From an uncultured Bacteroides sp. (GTDB taxonomy: Bacteria; Bacteroidota; Bacteroidia; Bacteroidales; Bacteroidaceae): a stretch of DNA of 64,000 nucleotides. Positions 42,319-50,692 of this stretch are shown piece by piece. Every line of letters starts with the position of its first letter. Position 1 is the first letter of the stretch. The notes below the pieces were generated by a model. The model saw only the letters and a list, made by a program, of their open reading frames with translations, had not been told where the DNA came from and ran no database searches. The position numbers were made by a program, and so were the translations under genes. Location of the stretch: positions 62,001 through 126,000 of the forward strand of contig CASFGA010000010.1 in the NCBI GenBank assembly GCA_949294185.1, written 5' to 3'.

Positions 42319-44067
42319 TCAATCGTTGTATCCCGGATTCTGCTCCAGCTTGGCTCCTATATTGGCCTCGATGGCAGAATAGGGAATCGGCCACAGGTTA
42401 TAATGCTCTTGCATTCCCACGCCGTCGCCGTTGGTCGCTGGATCGGCATAATACGGATTGCACTTCATCACACGGTCATACAGCGTGCCCGTACGCATCA
42501 GTGTGAGGCGGCGTTTCTCTTCAATGCCCAATTCGCGCATACGCTCGTCGAGGATATAATCCAATGTGACATCGGCATCGGCCACCGGATTGGCGCCCGC
42601 ACGGCTTCTTACCTCGTTGATGTCATCGGCAGCCAGGTCTGTATGGTTCAGATTGAGGTAGGCTTCCGCTCTCAGCAGGTAAGTTTCCGCCAAGCGGAAC
42701 ATGTACTGGTCGGTAAAGGTCGTGCCCGCAATGCTCTTCAGCGTATACTCTCCCCGGTCATCATAAAGTTCATCCGGATGGTTGTACGGGGTGGTACACT
42801 TTGTGGAATAGGCATAAATGCCGCGCTGAGGTATGGAACCTACCAGTTCGGCCGGCGGATTTTCCGTATCAATCTCAGTATATCCGAGAGCAATCAGGTC
42901 GGGATTCTGAATCTCAAATATACGGTTGAAATTCCATTTGGAGTTCCGAATGTCATTGCTCCAGTCGCTTTCCCAGATGGTATTGCTGAAATATTTGGTG
43001 GAAACGCCCCAACCGATGCCTCGTCCGCCCGTATAGTCGCCGACCGGCCATAAACTGAACGGCTGATAGTCATTCCCGTTCACGGTCATGTGCACCTGGT
43101 TGCCTTGCGGCCCGTGATGCCTTTCCAACATATAGTTTCCGGCAATCTTCAGGTCGACAGTCGAGCTACCGCCGCCGGGGAGGTCTGTCTCAAACTGAAT
43201 GACCCAAATCCCTTCGGTATTGCCCGCTCCGCGGTTTTGGTTGTTCTGACGGAACAAATCCCAATACAAGTCTCCGTCCGGCTGCCCGTCACCGTCTCTG
43301 TCCGGTTCGTTCATACGCGAACCGAAGCGGCTTCTCATCAGGTCTAAGGCCGGATTGTCTATCACCTTTGTCAGAGCCTTTTCTGCTTCTTCATCCATAC
43401 CCAAGGCCAGATAGATTTCACCCAAAAGGTGATAGGCCGCAGGCGAAGAAACTTCTCCATCCCTTACCGCCGTGATATCCGGCAGGTTTTCGGCGGCGAA
43501 CAGCACATCATCCTTGGCCTGAGTCAGGGTCTCTTCACGGGTTGACCGTACATAATCCGTCTTGGGAGTCTCTACCTCATGCAGTTCCAGGGGCACACCG
43601 CCGTAAAGATAGCCCAAAGTGCGGTAAGACAAGCCTCGGAAGAAACGCGCCTTCGCGGTAATCTGAGTCTTTACATCCTCTGAAAAATCGGAAGCCTCGA
43701 TGCGGTCGATGATTGTATTGGCTTCGGCTATGATTTTATACAGGTTAGTCCAGTGTACTTTGGGGATGTTGGCGGTAGGATCATAGGCGGCAAGCATGTT
43801 CCCGTGCCTGTTTGTCGTTCCCGGCTCGCCGTCATAAATCAGGTCTGTTCCGTATATATAGTCGAAAGGCGTGTTCTCATCGACGCTATAGAACTCCAAT
43901 CTGACCAGATTATACAGGTCATTGATCGACATGTCAAAGTCCGTTTCGGTCAGAAAGGCATTGGAAGTACTCATAAAGTCTTCCGGAGTTTCTTTCAGGA
44001 ACTCGCTTTCGTTACAGCCGGAAAGGATACAGCCGGCCAATGCACATAAAGCTATATATTTTTTCAT
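42319..44067 (-). CDS. SusD/RagB family nutrient-binding outer-membrane lipoprotein
   Basis: 582 residues from the ATG at 44067. Lipobox LSGC (Cys18 or nearby), followed by NESEFLKETPEDFMS, a common SusD N-terminus. SusD motifs: LRRTLGY-like FFRGLSYRTLGYLYGGVPLEL, EIYLALGMDEEAEKAL, the C-terminal FRLAETYLLRAEAYLNLNHTDLAADDINEVRSRAG, and LWPIPYSAIEANIGAKLEQNPGYND. It binds the oligosaccharide at the cell surface for its SusC partner, which ends 15 bases upstream. Confidence 0.96.
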   Translation of the reverse strand: MKKYIALCALAGCILSGCNESEFLKETPEDFMSTSNAFLTETDFDMSINDLYNLVRLEFYSVDENTPFDYIYGTDLIYDGEPGTTNRHGNMLAAYDPTANIPKVHWTNLYKIIAEANTIIDRIEASDFSEDVKTQITAKARFFRGLSYRTLGYLYGGVPLELHEVETPKTDYVRSTREETLTQAKDDVLFAAENLPDITAVRDGEVSSPAAYHLLGEIYLALGMDEEAEKALTKVIDNPALDLMRSRFGSRMNEPDRDGDGQPDGDLYWDLFRQNNQNRGAGNTEGIWVIQFETDLPGGGSSTVDLKIAGNYMLERHHGPQGNQVHMTVNGNDYQPFSLWPVGDYTGGRGIGWGVSTKYFSNTIWESDWSNDIRNSKWNFNRIFEIQNPDLIALGYTEIDTENPPAELVGSIPQRGIYAYSTKCTTPYNHPDELYDDRGEYTLKSIAGTTFTDQYMFRLAETYLLRAEAYLNLNHTDLAADDINEVRSRAGANPVADADVTLDYILDERMRELGIEEKRRLTLMRTGTLYDRVMKCNPYYADPATNGDGVGMQEHYNLWPIPYSAIEANIGAKLEQNPGYND

Positions 44068-44082
44068 ACTAAAAACCAATTT

Positions 44083-47000
44083 TTAAAGTGTAACATTTAA
44101 TCCTACAGTAAAGCTCTTCAGAACCGGACGCCCGAAGTAATCTTGTCCGGCCTCAGGATCCCAACCGTCCCACTTCGTGAAAGTCAGCAGATTCTTCCCG
44201 CTTACGTACAGATTGAGGTTCTCGATGCCGATGGGTCTTAGCCAGTTTCTCGGCAGGTCATAGCTCAAAGTGATGTCTTGCAGGCGCACAAAGTTTCTCT
44301 GCTGATAGCGTGTACCGCCTATCGTACCGCCAACCGTAGAGCGGGAGTATACTCCGTCCGGATTGAGCGGAGACCAATATTTCTCGGCCATTTCACTAAC
44401 GCGGTTCCAACGGCGGTCATTGGCATTACCACGGTTCAGCGTGCCAGAGTTTGACTGCATATACCCGTTCTTTCCACCCTGGACAGAATTGATGAAGAAG
44501 CTCAAAGAAAGTGACTTCCAACGGAGCTTATTCATGATACCAAAGCGGTAGGCCGGGTCGGTCTTACCCAAAATCACGCGGTCGTCGGGCGTAATGTCGC
44601 CGCTTCCGTCTGTATCCACAATCCGATAGTTACCCGGATGATATCCGGTCGGGATGTCGTCGTTCAATTGCCAGATGCCATTGATCTGATAATCATAGAT
44701 AGCGGATGTTGATTCGCCGATGAAAAGGTTGCTTGCCGTCAGGTCGTCTTCTCTTCCATCGCCGTCACTGTCTCTTCCCAACAAGGAAATAATCTTGTTC
44801 TTGTTTGCAGAAATGTTGAAAGTCGTGCTCCACTCGAAGTCCGGGGTTACGATATTGCGGGAAGTGATGGTGAACTCGATACCTTTGTTGCGTATTTTTC
44901 CGATATTCGTGCTTACACTTGCAAATCCGGTCATGGTCGGCAGCACCATATCGTAAAGCAAATCGCGGGTAGTCGTTGAGTAAAGTTCCAGCGAACCGTT
45001 CAGACGGTTGTTAAGCAGGGTGAAATCCAAACCTACGTTGAATCCCATTGTCTTTTCCCACTTCAAATCCTTGTTACCCATCGTTGAAATCTTCTGGATG
45101 GTTTCAGTCGAACCTCCGTCGCCAAATACATAACCGGCTTCCGTCGTCATGGTAGGCAGAGACTTGTAGCGTGAAGTCTGGTTTCCGCTGATACCCCAAC
45201 CGCCGCGGAGCTTCAGATAATCTATCCAGGACACCTTAAACCAACTTTCTTCTGACATAATCCATCCCAAAGCAACAGACGGGAAGATGGCCGACTTGTT
45301 GTTTTCCGCGAAGCCGGAGAATCCATCGCGGCGTACGGTGGCAGTCAACAGATAGCGGTCTCTGAACTTATAGTTCAATCGCAGCATCTGATACAGCAGA
45401 GCCTCGCTCCAAGCATCCGAAGTGGTAAACTGATCCTGCCCTAATTCCAGACTGTTGTATCCCAAAGAAAGGCGGGCAAACTTCTGTGCCTTGGCTTCCG
45501 TATAGTTTTGCTTGCGCTTGCTTGCACCATAAAGGAAGGTAGCGGCAATGCTATGCTCGCCAAACTCACCGTTATAGTTTACTATATTATCGAAAGTCCA
45601 GTCATAATATTCCGTATGCTGCTTGTAAGCCTCTCCGTTCAAGCTTGCGCCATACTGGCTTGCCCGGTAGTGTTGGTCTATACGGTAGTTGTTACCGAAA
45701 TTGAAGCGATAAGTCAAGCCCTTTACCGGCAGTTGGATTTCGGCATAAAGATTGGCAAAGAAATAATTATGTCTTTCTTTATCGTCCACATCAGAGCCCA
45801 TAAACGGATTTGTATCAAGTGTATTAAAAGGATAAGGTATTATGTCCCCGTTCTCATCATAAGGCACGCACAAAGGATTCTGGGTAATCAAATTCCAGAT
45901 TCCCGGCTCCGCACCGTCCTGATTAACGAATGAACCGAATGCCTGGACACCGGTCTTCAACCAACTGAACGGCTTCACATCTACATTTATACGGAGGCTG
46001 TTGCGCTTGAAGTCATCATTTACGATATAGCCTGACTGGTCAGTATGCGCGTAAGACAAGAGATAAGACATGGCATCCGTTCCTCCGGACAGACTTAGCT
46101 TAGTCTCCCACATGGAAGCATTCTGTGTTCCTTCTCCCCACCAGTCGTAATCATTGGCGGATAAACCGTCGGGCTGCGTGTTGTCCTTCATCGGATTATC
46201 CGGCAGCTTATCACCAGACGCCAGATTGAAGTCGGGATTCGGAGTGGTATAGTCCGGTCCCAAGAATGCTTCATCGTAGTAGAATGTAGTCATGAAGTCC
46301 AAATATTCCTGGCGATTCATGGGACGCAGGTCTTTTGTCGGAGAAGAAGTCGTGTAAGACGTTGAGAAATTCACTCTTGCCTTACCTGCCTTACCACGTT
46401 TGGTCGTAATCAGCAAAACGCCATTGGCTGCCTGAGCTCCATAAACAGCGGTGGCACTGGCATCTTTCAATACATCAATAGATTCGATATCGTTCGGATT
46501 GATGGAAGACAAGGAGCTGTTGTATATAATACCGTCCAATACGATCAGAACACTTTTGTTTCCAGACAAAGTATTTGTTCCACGGATAGAAATGTCAGGA
46601 GTAGTTCCTGCTGCCGTCGTTTGTCCGATATTCAATCCCGGAACAGTCCCCTGCAAAGACTGAAGGATATTGGTATTAGGAGATTTTTCAAAATCCTTGA
46701 TGTTGGCACTTACTACGGCTCCGGTCAGGTCTGACTTCTTCATTGAACCATATCCTACGACCACTACCTCGTCCAAAGTCTGCGTATCTTCCCGCAGCGT
46801 GACGAGCAGCACCTTTCCGGGCGTGGCCTTGACGGTCTGCGTCTCGTATCCGATATAGGAGATTTCCAGGGATGCGCCGGCGGAAGCGACATTCAGCGCG
46901 AAGTTGCCGTCGAAGTCACTGATGGTTCCGTTCGATGTGCCCGTCTCCTTCACCGTCGCGCCGATGACCGCCTCCCCGTTCTGGTCGACAATCCGTCCCT

Positions 47001-47418
47001 TTACCTCGACCGACTGCTGGGCCGGACGGCGGGAAGGGACTTCCGTGGAGAGGATGATCTTCCGGTCGAGCACGGCATAGTTCACGTCCGTGCCGCTAAA
47101 TACCGCGTCGAGCACCGAGAAGATGTCGCTACGCTCCGTGGGGACGGAGACTTCGCGCTCCAGATCGATGTGACTGTTGTTGTAAAAGAAGTCGAAGTCA
47201 GACTGGCTCTCGATTTCGCGAAGCACTTCGCCCACGCTCATGCGGGAGGAGCCAAGTTCCACCCGGACTCTCTGGGCATAGCTGTCCGCAGCATAAAGCA
47301 TACTGACAGAACAAAACAAACAAGCTAAAAAGATTTTCATGGTTAATGGTACCTTTTTCCAGATAAAGCACAGACGCTTAATACCCGGATTCATTTGGAT
47401 ACTTAATTGTTTTTCCAT
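44083..47418 (-). CDS. SusC/RagA TonB-dependent transporter with STN signalling domain
   Basis: 1111 residues. The N-terminus has a long positively charged leader before the signal peptide (signal core about 27-44). An STN domain (about 49-125: RVRVELGSSRMSVGEVLREI ... VNYAVLDRKIILS) precedes the carboxypeptidase-like sandwich (about 135-215), the SusC box DEVVVVGYGSMKKSDLTGAV, the plug (ISIRGTNTLSGNKSVLIVLDG ... DIESIDVLKDASATAVYG) and the barrel ending FTVGLNVTL. The STN domain touches FecR in the periplasm, so this transporter reports substrate to the adjacent FecR/sigma pair. Confidence 0.97.
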   Translation of the reverse strand: MEKQLSIQMNPGIKRLCFIWKKVPLTMKIFLACLFCSVSMLYAADSYAQRVRVELGSSRMSVGEVLREIESQSDFDFFYNNSHIDLEREVSVPTERSDIFSVLDAVFSGTDVNYAVLDRKIILSTEVPSRRPAQQSVEVKGRIVDQNGEAVIGATVKETGTSNGTISDFDGNFALNVASAGASLEISYIGYETQTVKATPGKVLLVTLREDTQTLDEVVVVGYGSMKKSDLTGAVVSANIKDFEKSPNTNILQSLQGTVPGLNIGQTTAAGTTPDISIRGTNTLSGNKSVLIVLDGIIYNSSLSSINPNDIESIDVLKDASATAVYGAQAANGVLLITTKRGKAGKARVNFSTSYTTSSPTKDLRPMNRQEYLDFMTTFYYDEAFLGPDYTTPNPDFNLASGDKLPDNPMKDNTQPDGLSANDYDWWGEGTQNASMWETKLSLSGGTDAMSYLLSYAHTDQSGYIVNDDFKRNSLRINVDVKPFSWLKTGVQAFGSFVNQDGAEPGIWNLITQNPLCVPYDENGDIIPYPFNTLDTNPFMGSDVDDKERHNYFFANLYAEIQLPVKGLTYRFNFGNNYRIDQHYRASQYGASLNGEAYKQHTEYYDWTFDNIVNYNGEFGEHSIAATFLYGASKRKQNYTEAKAQKFARLSLGYNSLELGQDQFTTSDAWSEALLYQMLRLNYKFRDRYLLTATVRRDGFSGFAENNKSAIFPSVALGWIMSEESWFKVSWIDYLKLRGGWGISGNQTSRYKSLPTMTTEAGYVFGDGGSTETIQKISTMGNKDLKWEKTMGFNVGLDFTLLNNRLNGSLELYSTTTRDLLYDMVLPTMTGFASVSTNIGKIRNKGIEFTITSRNIVTPDFEWSTTFNISANKNKIISLLGRDSDGDGREDDLTASNLFIGESTSAIYDYQINGIWQLNDDIPTGYHPGNYRIVDTDGSGDITPDDRVILGKTDPAYRFGIMNKLRWKSLSLSFFINSVQGGKNGYMQSNSGTLNRGNANDRRWNRVSEMAEKYWSPLNPDGVYSRSTVGGTIGGTRYQQRNFVRLQDITLSYDLPRNWLRPIGIENLNLYVSGKNLLTFTKWDGWDPEAGQDYFGRPVLKSFTVGLNVTL

Positions 47419-47490
47419 AATTTTGCGATGAATTTAGGTTTAAAAAAAGGTTTTCTGTTTGTCGCCAAACAAACATTGAAAGGGACTTTC

Positions 47491-47522
47491 ATACAGACGG
47501 ATGCGCCAACATCTGTCTGTAT
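47491..47522 (-). repeat. 13-bp imperfect inverted repeat in the FecR-SusC intergenic region
   Basis: ATACAGACGGATG pairs with CATCTGTCTGTAT (one G-T) around a 6-7 base loop. It lies between the FecR stop and the SusC start on the minus strand, followed by more short hairpins and a T-run (CCTTTTTTT) near 47440. It may lower read-through from fecR into susC. Confidence 0.5.
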
Positions 47523-47577
47523 GTTTTTCTACGTTCAGGGAGGATGTGTGTTTCTCATTTTTTGTAGGTTTTAAGGG

Positions 47578-48603
47578 TTAATACAATTCTATTCGGATTT
47601 TCTCCTGATCTATGTTCGGATCATCAAGATACCGCCAACGGATATGGGAGGAAATTTTAAAGTATTCCAGAATACGGTCTAAATGCTGGTTCGTAAAGGT
47701 TCCCGTAAAGGAATAGCGGTCAAAGCGACTGTCTTTTACGATAAAGTCCACATTATACCGTTTCTCCAGCATGTGCAGCGTTTCATTAAAGGAGGTATTC
47801 GAAAGGATAATCTTCCCTTCCCTCCACGACAGCTCCGACTTGCCGTCAGTCCGATAGCGGCTCACTTGCTCATCCGCCGTCTTATAAACCACCTTCTCGC
47901 CGGGCTTCATAAGCACACGCGATATATGTCCGGACTTTTCATAGACGAATCCGATGCTTCCTTCCGTCAAGGTGGCGACAACCGCACCGGCATCTGCAAA
48001 GGCTTCCAGATTAAAGCTTGTACCAAAAACTTCTACTTTCGAACCTTGCGGAGTGGAGACCACGAAACGATGCTCCGGATCCTTTGTCACTTCGAAATAA
48101 GCTTCACCGTCAAGATACACTTCACGGCCGTCTTCAAAGGCTGAAGGATAGCGAAACACCGAGCCTGAATTAAGGCAGACCAACGTACTGTCCGGCAAAC
48201 GGAAAGAAGTGATCATGCCGGGATTCGTGCGCATCTCTATCATGCTTACCGCTTCCGCAGGCAAAGAGACCGGCCGCTGACCATATAAGATGAATACGGC
48301 CACGACCAACGGCAGAAACAGGACTGCCGCCACCCGCTGCATCCACATCCAGCCGAGCTTCCGGACATGCCGCATGGCGATACGCCTCTTTGTCCGCCGC
48401 AGAGAGTCTTCCGTATCGAGTCCTTTCATGATACGCAAAGTGTCGGTGGCAAACAGCAACGCATACAACCGCCGGGCATTCTGCCGGTTTTCCGCCGATT
48501 CGTTCATCCAAGCCTCAACCTTCCTCACTTCCTCCTCTGTCGCCGTACCGTCATAATACCTCACAAGCAGCTCTTCCATCAATATATCGTTTTCCTTATC
48601 CAT
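47578..48603 (-). CDS. FecR family anti-sigma factor
   Basis: 341 residues. Cytoplasmic N-terminal helical part (1-85, MEELLVRYYDGTATEEEVRKVEAWM), one membrane helix (about 88-107, RVAAVLFLPLVVAVFILYG), periplasmic FecR domain (MRTNPGMITSFRLPDSTLVCLNSGS ... VYLDGEAYFEV ... VFGTSFNLEA), and the C-terminal STN-like DUF4974 domain (WREGKIILSNTSFNETLHMLEKRYNVDF). FecR sequesters or activates its cognate ECF sigma factor depending on the SusC signal. The sigma gene is divergent, 134 bases away. Confidence 0.96.
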   Translation of the reverse strand: MDKENDILMEELLVRYYDGTATEEEVRKVEAWMNESAENRQNARRLYALLFATDTLRIMKGLDTEDSLRRTKRRIAMRHVRKLGWMWMQRVAAVLFLPLVVAVFILYGQRPVSLPAEAVSMIEMRTNPGMITSFRLPDSTLVCLNSGSVFRYPSAFEDGREVYLDGEAYFEVTKDPEHRFVVSTPQGSKVEVFGTSFNLEAFADAGAVVATLTEGSIGFVYEKSGHISRVLMKPGEKVVYKTADEQVSRYRTDGKSELSWREGKIILSNTSFNETLHMLEKRYNVDFIVKDSRFDRYSFTGTFTNQHLDRILEYFKISSHIRWRYLDDPNIDQEKIRIELY

Positions 48604-48621
48604 CCTTTTTATTGGAAAGAC

Positions 48622-48646
48622 AATCGGGAAAATGCATTTCCCGATT
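48622..48646. promoter_or_regulatory. 10-bp perfect palindrome between fecR and the sigma factor gene
   Basis: AATCGGGAAA and TTTCCCGATT flank the 5-base centre ATGCA. It is located 19 bases upstream of the fecR ATG and about 90 bases from the sigma start. Both a dimeric-repressor operator and an RNA hairpin in the fecR leader fit. A run of eight C residues (48649-48656) follows. Confidence 0.5.
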
Positions 48647-48724
48647 TACCCCCCCCATTTTTAACAATCAATAACAATTATGCGTTATAAAGAAAGCAAA
48701 TATCCAACCATACGAAAAAATCAT

Positions 48725-48732
48725 TATATTTG
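48725..48732 (+). promoter_or_regulatory. Putative -7 box of the ECF sigma gene
   Basis: TATATTTG matches TAnnTTTG but sits only 5 bases upstream of the ATG at 48738, so the transcript would start at or near the start codon. Confidence 0.35.
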
Positions 48733-48737
48733 CATTC

Positions 48738-49322
48738 ATGAGAAGCACCGAAGAAACATATCTGCTGACTGCCTTGTCGAAAGGGGAGCAATCCGCCTTC
48801 AACAGCATTTTCAGGAAATACTATCCCATACTTTGTGCTTACGGAAGCCGTCTCGTAGGCTTGGAAGACGCAAAAGAGATTGCCGAAGAAACCATGATAT
48901 GGCTATGGGAACATCGGGAAAGTCACGTGATAGAAACTTCTTTGGGCAGCTATCTCCTGAAATGCGTATACCGAAGAGCGCTAAACCAAATCAGGCGGAA
49001 CGAAATTAAGGGCATGGCAGACACTCATTTCTTCAATGAAATGCAGGAGATGATGCAGGATGCCGACTTTTATCAGTTTCAGGAACTGTCAAGACGAATT
49101 AAGGAAGCCGTCGACGCCTTGCCGGAATCGTATCGGGAAGTATTCATCATGCACCGTTTCCAGGAGAAAACCTACCGGGAAATAGCAGAACAGCTCAATA
49201 TCCCCACCAAGACTGTGGACTACCGCATGCAGCAGGCACTGAAACAGCTGCGCAAAGACCTGCGCGACTACCTGCCATTCCTGGTTTTCATACTGACCAA
49301 ATACATGTTTCCCGGGCATTAA
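48738..49322 (+). CDS. ECF-type RNA polymerase sigma factor (Bacteroidales FecI-like)
   Basis: 194 residues. Region 2 (about 18-85: FNSIFRKYYPILCAYGSRLV, EIAEETMIWLWEHRE) and region 4 (about 128-185: LPESYREVFIMHRFQEKTYREIAEQLNIPTKTVDYRMQQALKQLRKDL, with the helix-turn-helix) are clear, and region 1/3 are absent as in ECF factors. It should direct transcription of the susCD/GH operon when released by FecR. Unlike the usual order, it is not in the same transcript as fecR but divergent from it. Confidence 0.95.
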   Translation: MRSTEETYLLTALSKGEQSAFNSIFRKYYPILCAYGSRLVGLEDAKEIAEETMIWLWEHRESHVIETSLGSYLLKCVYRRALNQIRRNEIKGMADTHFFNEMQEMMQDADFYQFQELSRRIKEAVDALPESYREVFIMHRFQEKTYREIAEQLNIPTKTVDYRMQQALKQLRKDLRDYLPFLVFILTKYMFPGH

Positions 49323-49387
49323 AATCATTTCGGGACATAACAAAAAAATTTTATCCCCTCATTCCGCAGCAAGACACTACAGTCTTT

Positions 49388-50692
49388 TCACTCAAATTCC
49401 AGCACAAACGTAGTGTTCCACCCGTTCGTCCCGGCCCGCAGCAGACTGATGCTTCCGCCCGACAGCTTCATAATCTGCCGGGAAAGAGACAGCCCGATGC
49501 CGCTCCCCTCCTTCTTTGTCGTAAAGAAAGGTACAAAAATCTCTTCCGCCTCATTCTCCGGGATGACCGGCCCATCATTGCTGACATAAACGAATACATG
49601 TTCATCGGCCGCACTGTATGCCCGGATGTGAATGCGTCCTTTATCCGCCCCGATGGCCTGCACCGCATTCTTCATCAGATTGATGAAAACCTGACGAATC
49701 AGATTCGGGTCTGCATATACCATAAGGTCTTCCGGCTCTATCTGGCAGGTAAAGCCCACATTATCCGGCATCAGACGCAGTTCTTCTATCTGCCGCACCA
49801 GCTCCGACAGATAGAAAGGTTCGGGCGCCGGCTTCTGCAAGGCAGAGAATTTACGGTAGCTGTCGACAAAAGACACCAGTCCCGCCGATGTGTCGTGTAT
49901 GGCACGGATTCCGTCATAAAGCGGCCCTCCGATGACATCCTCCCGTCGCAGAAACGTTTCGCTGAGCGAAGAAATCGGCGCGATAGAGTTCATGATTTCA
50001 TGCGTCAGCACACGCGTGAGCTTTATCCACGAGTCAAGTTCCTTGGCATCCAGTTCACTACGGATGTCATTCAAGGTAAGAATCTTCACTTCATGCCCTC
50101 CGACCTGCATTACCGAAGCGCGCACCAGAAGATATGCCTCGCCCTTCGCCGTGGTATACTCCAGATTACAGCGCTCTCCGGCCGCCAGATTGCGGAGTTT
50201 GTCCGGCAGCTCCCTGCCATACCGCTCCAACTGCTGAAGCGTTCCCAATACCGGAAGTCCCAACAGCCGGGCGGCAGCCGGATTGGTCTGTATGACCTTC
50301 ATCTGTTCATCCAGTACCACAACACCCGATGTCACGCTTGAAAGAATCTGTTCATAAAACCGTTCCCGCTGTTCCATCAGCTGCTTCTGCTCGCCCATCA
50401 GGGCACCAAACTGGTTTAATGTATCCTGCAAGATGCGCTCGCCCCCTGAAAATCCATAGACAGGCAGGCGAAACGAATAGTCGCGGTTGCGAATGGCCTC
50501 CAGCATCAGGAAACTCTTTTCACGAAGCTGCTTCCGGATTCTGAAAAAGAAGTACACGGCCAGCAGACAGCAAAGTGTTCCCGCAATCATGAACGCAGTC
50601 TGTCCCCGGCTGACGCCCAACGTAAGCAAGACCGTCCCGACAATCGGCAGACCGGCGCGAGCCAAAGCGGAAAAGATTCCCCTACAAGCCAT
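49388..50692 (-). CDS. Membrane sensor histidine kinase (NtrB/NtrY type)
   Basis: 434 residues. Two adjacent N-terminal membrane helices (about 8-50) with almost no periplasmic loop, a HAMP-like linker, a PAS domain (about 115-215: FYEQILSSVTSGVVVLDEQMKVIQTNPAAARLLG), the phospho-acceptor histidine in LTRVLTHEIMNSIAPISSL, and the ATPase domain (VFINLMKNAVQAIG, ... GSGIGLSLSRQIMKLSGGSI). The near absence of an outside sensor domain suggests it detects a membrane or cytoplasmic cue. It overlaps the response-regulator gene by 11 bases and lies downstream of it in the same operon. Confidence 0.94.
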   Translation of the reverse strand: MACRGIFSALARAGLPIVGTVLLTLGVSRGQTAFMIAGTLCCLLAVYFFFRIRKQLREKSFLMLEAIRNRDYSFRLPVYGFSGGERILQDTLNQFGALMGEQKQLMEQRERFYEQILSSVTSGVVVLDEQMKVIQTNPAAARLLGLPVLGTLQQLERYGRELPDKLRNLAAGERCNLEYTTAKGEAYLLVRASVMQVGGHEVKILTLNDIRSELDAKELDSWIKLTRVLTHEIMNSIAPISSLSETFLRREDVIGGPLYDGIRAIHDTSAGLVSFVDSYRKFSALQKPAPEPFYLSELVRQIEELRLMPDNVGFTCQIEPEDLMVYADPNLIRQVFINLMKNAVQAIGADKGRIHIRAYSAADEHVFVYVSNDGPVIPENEAEEIFVPFFTTKKEGSGIGLSLSRQIMKLSGGSISLLRAGTNGWNTTFVLEFE

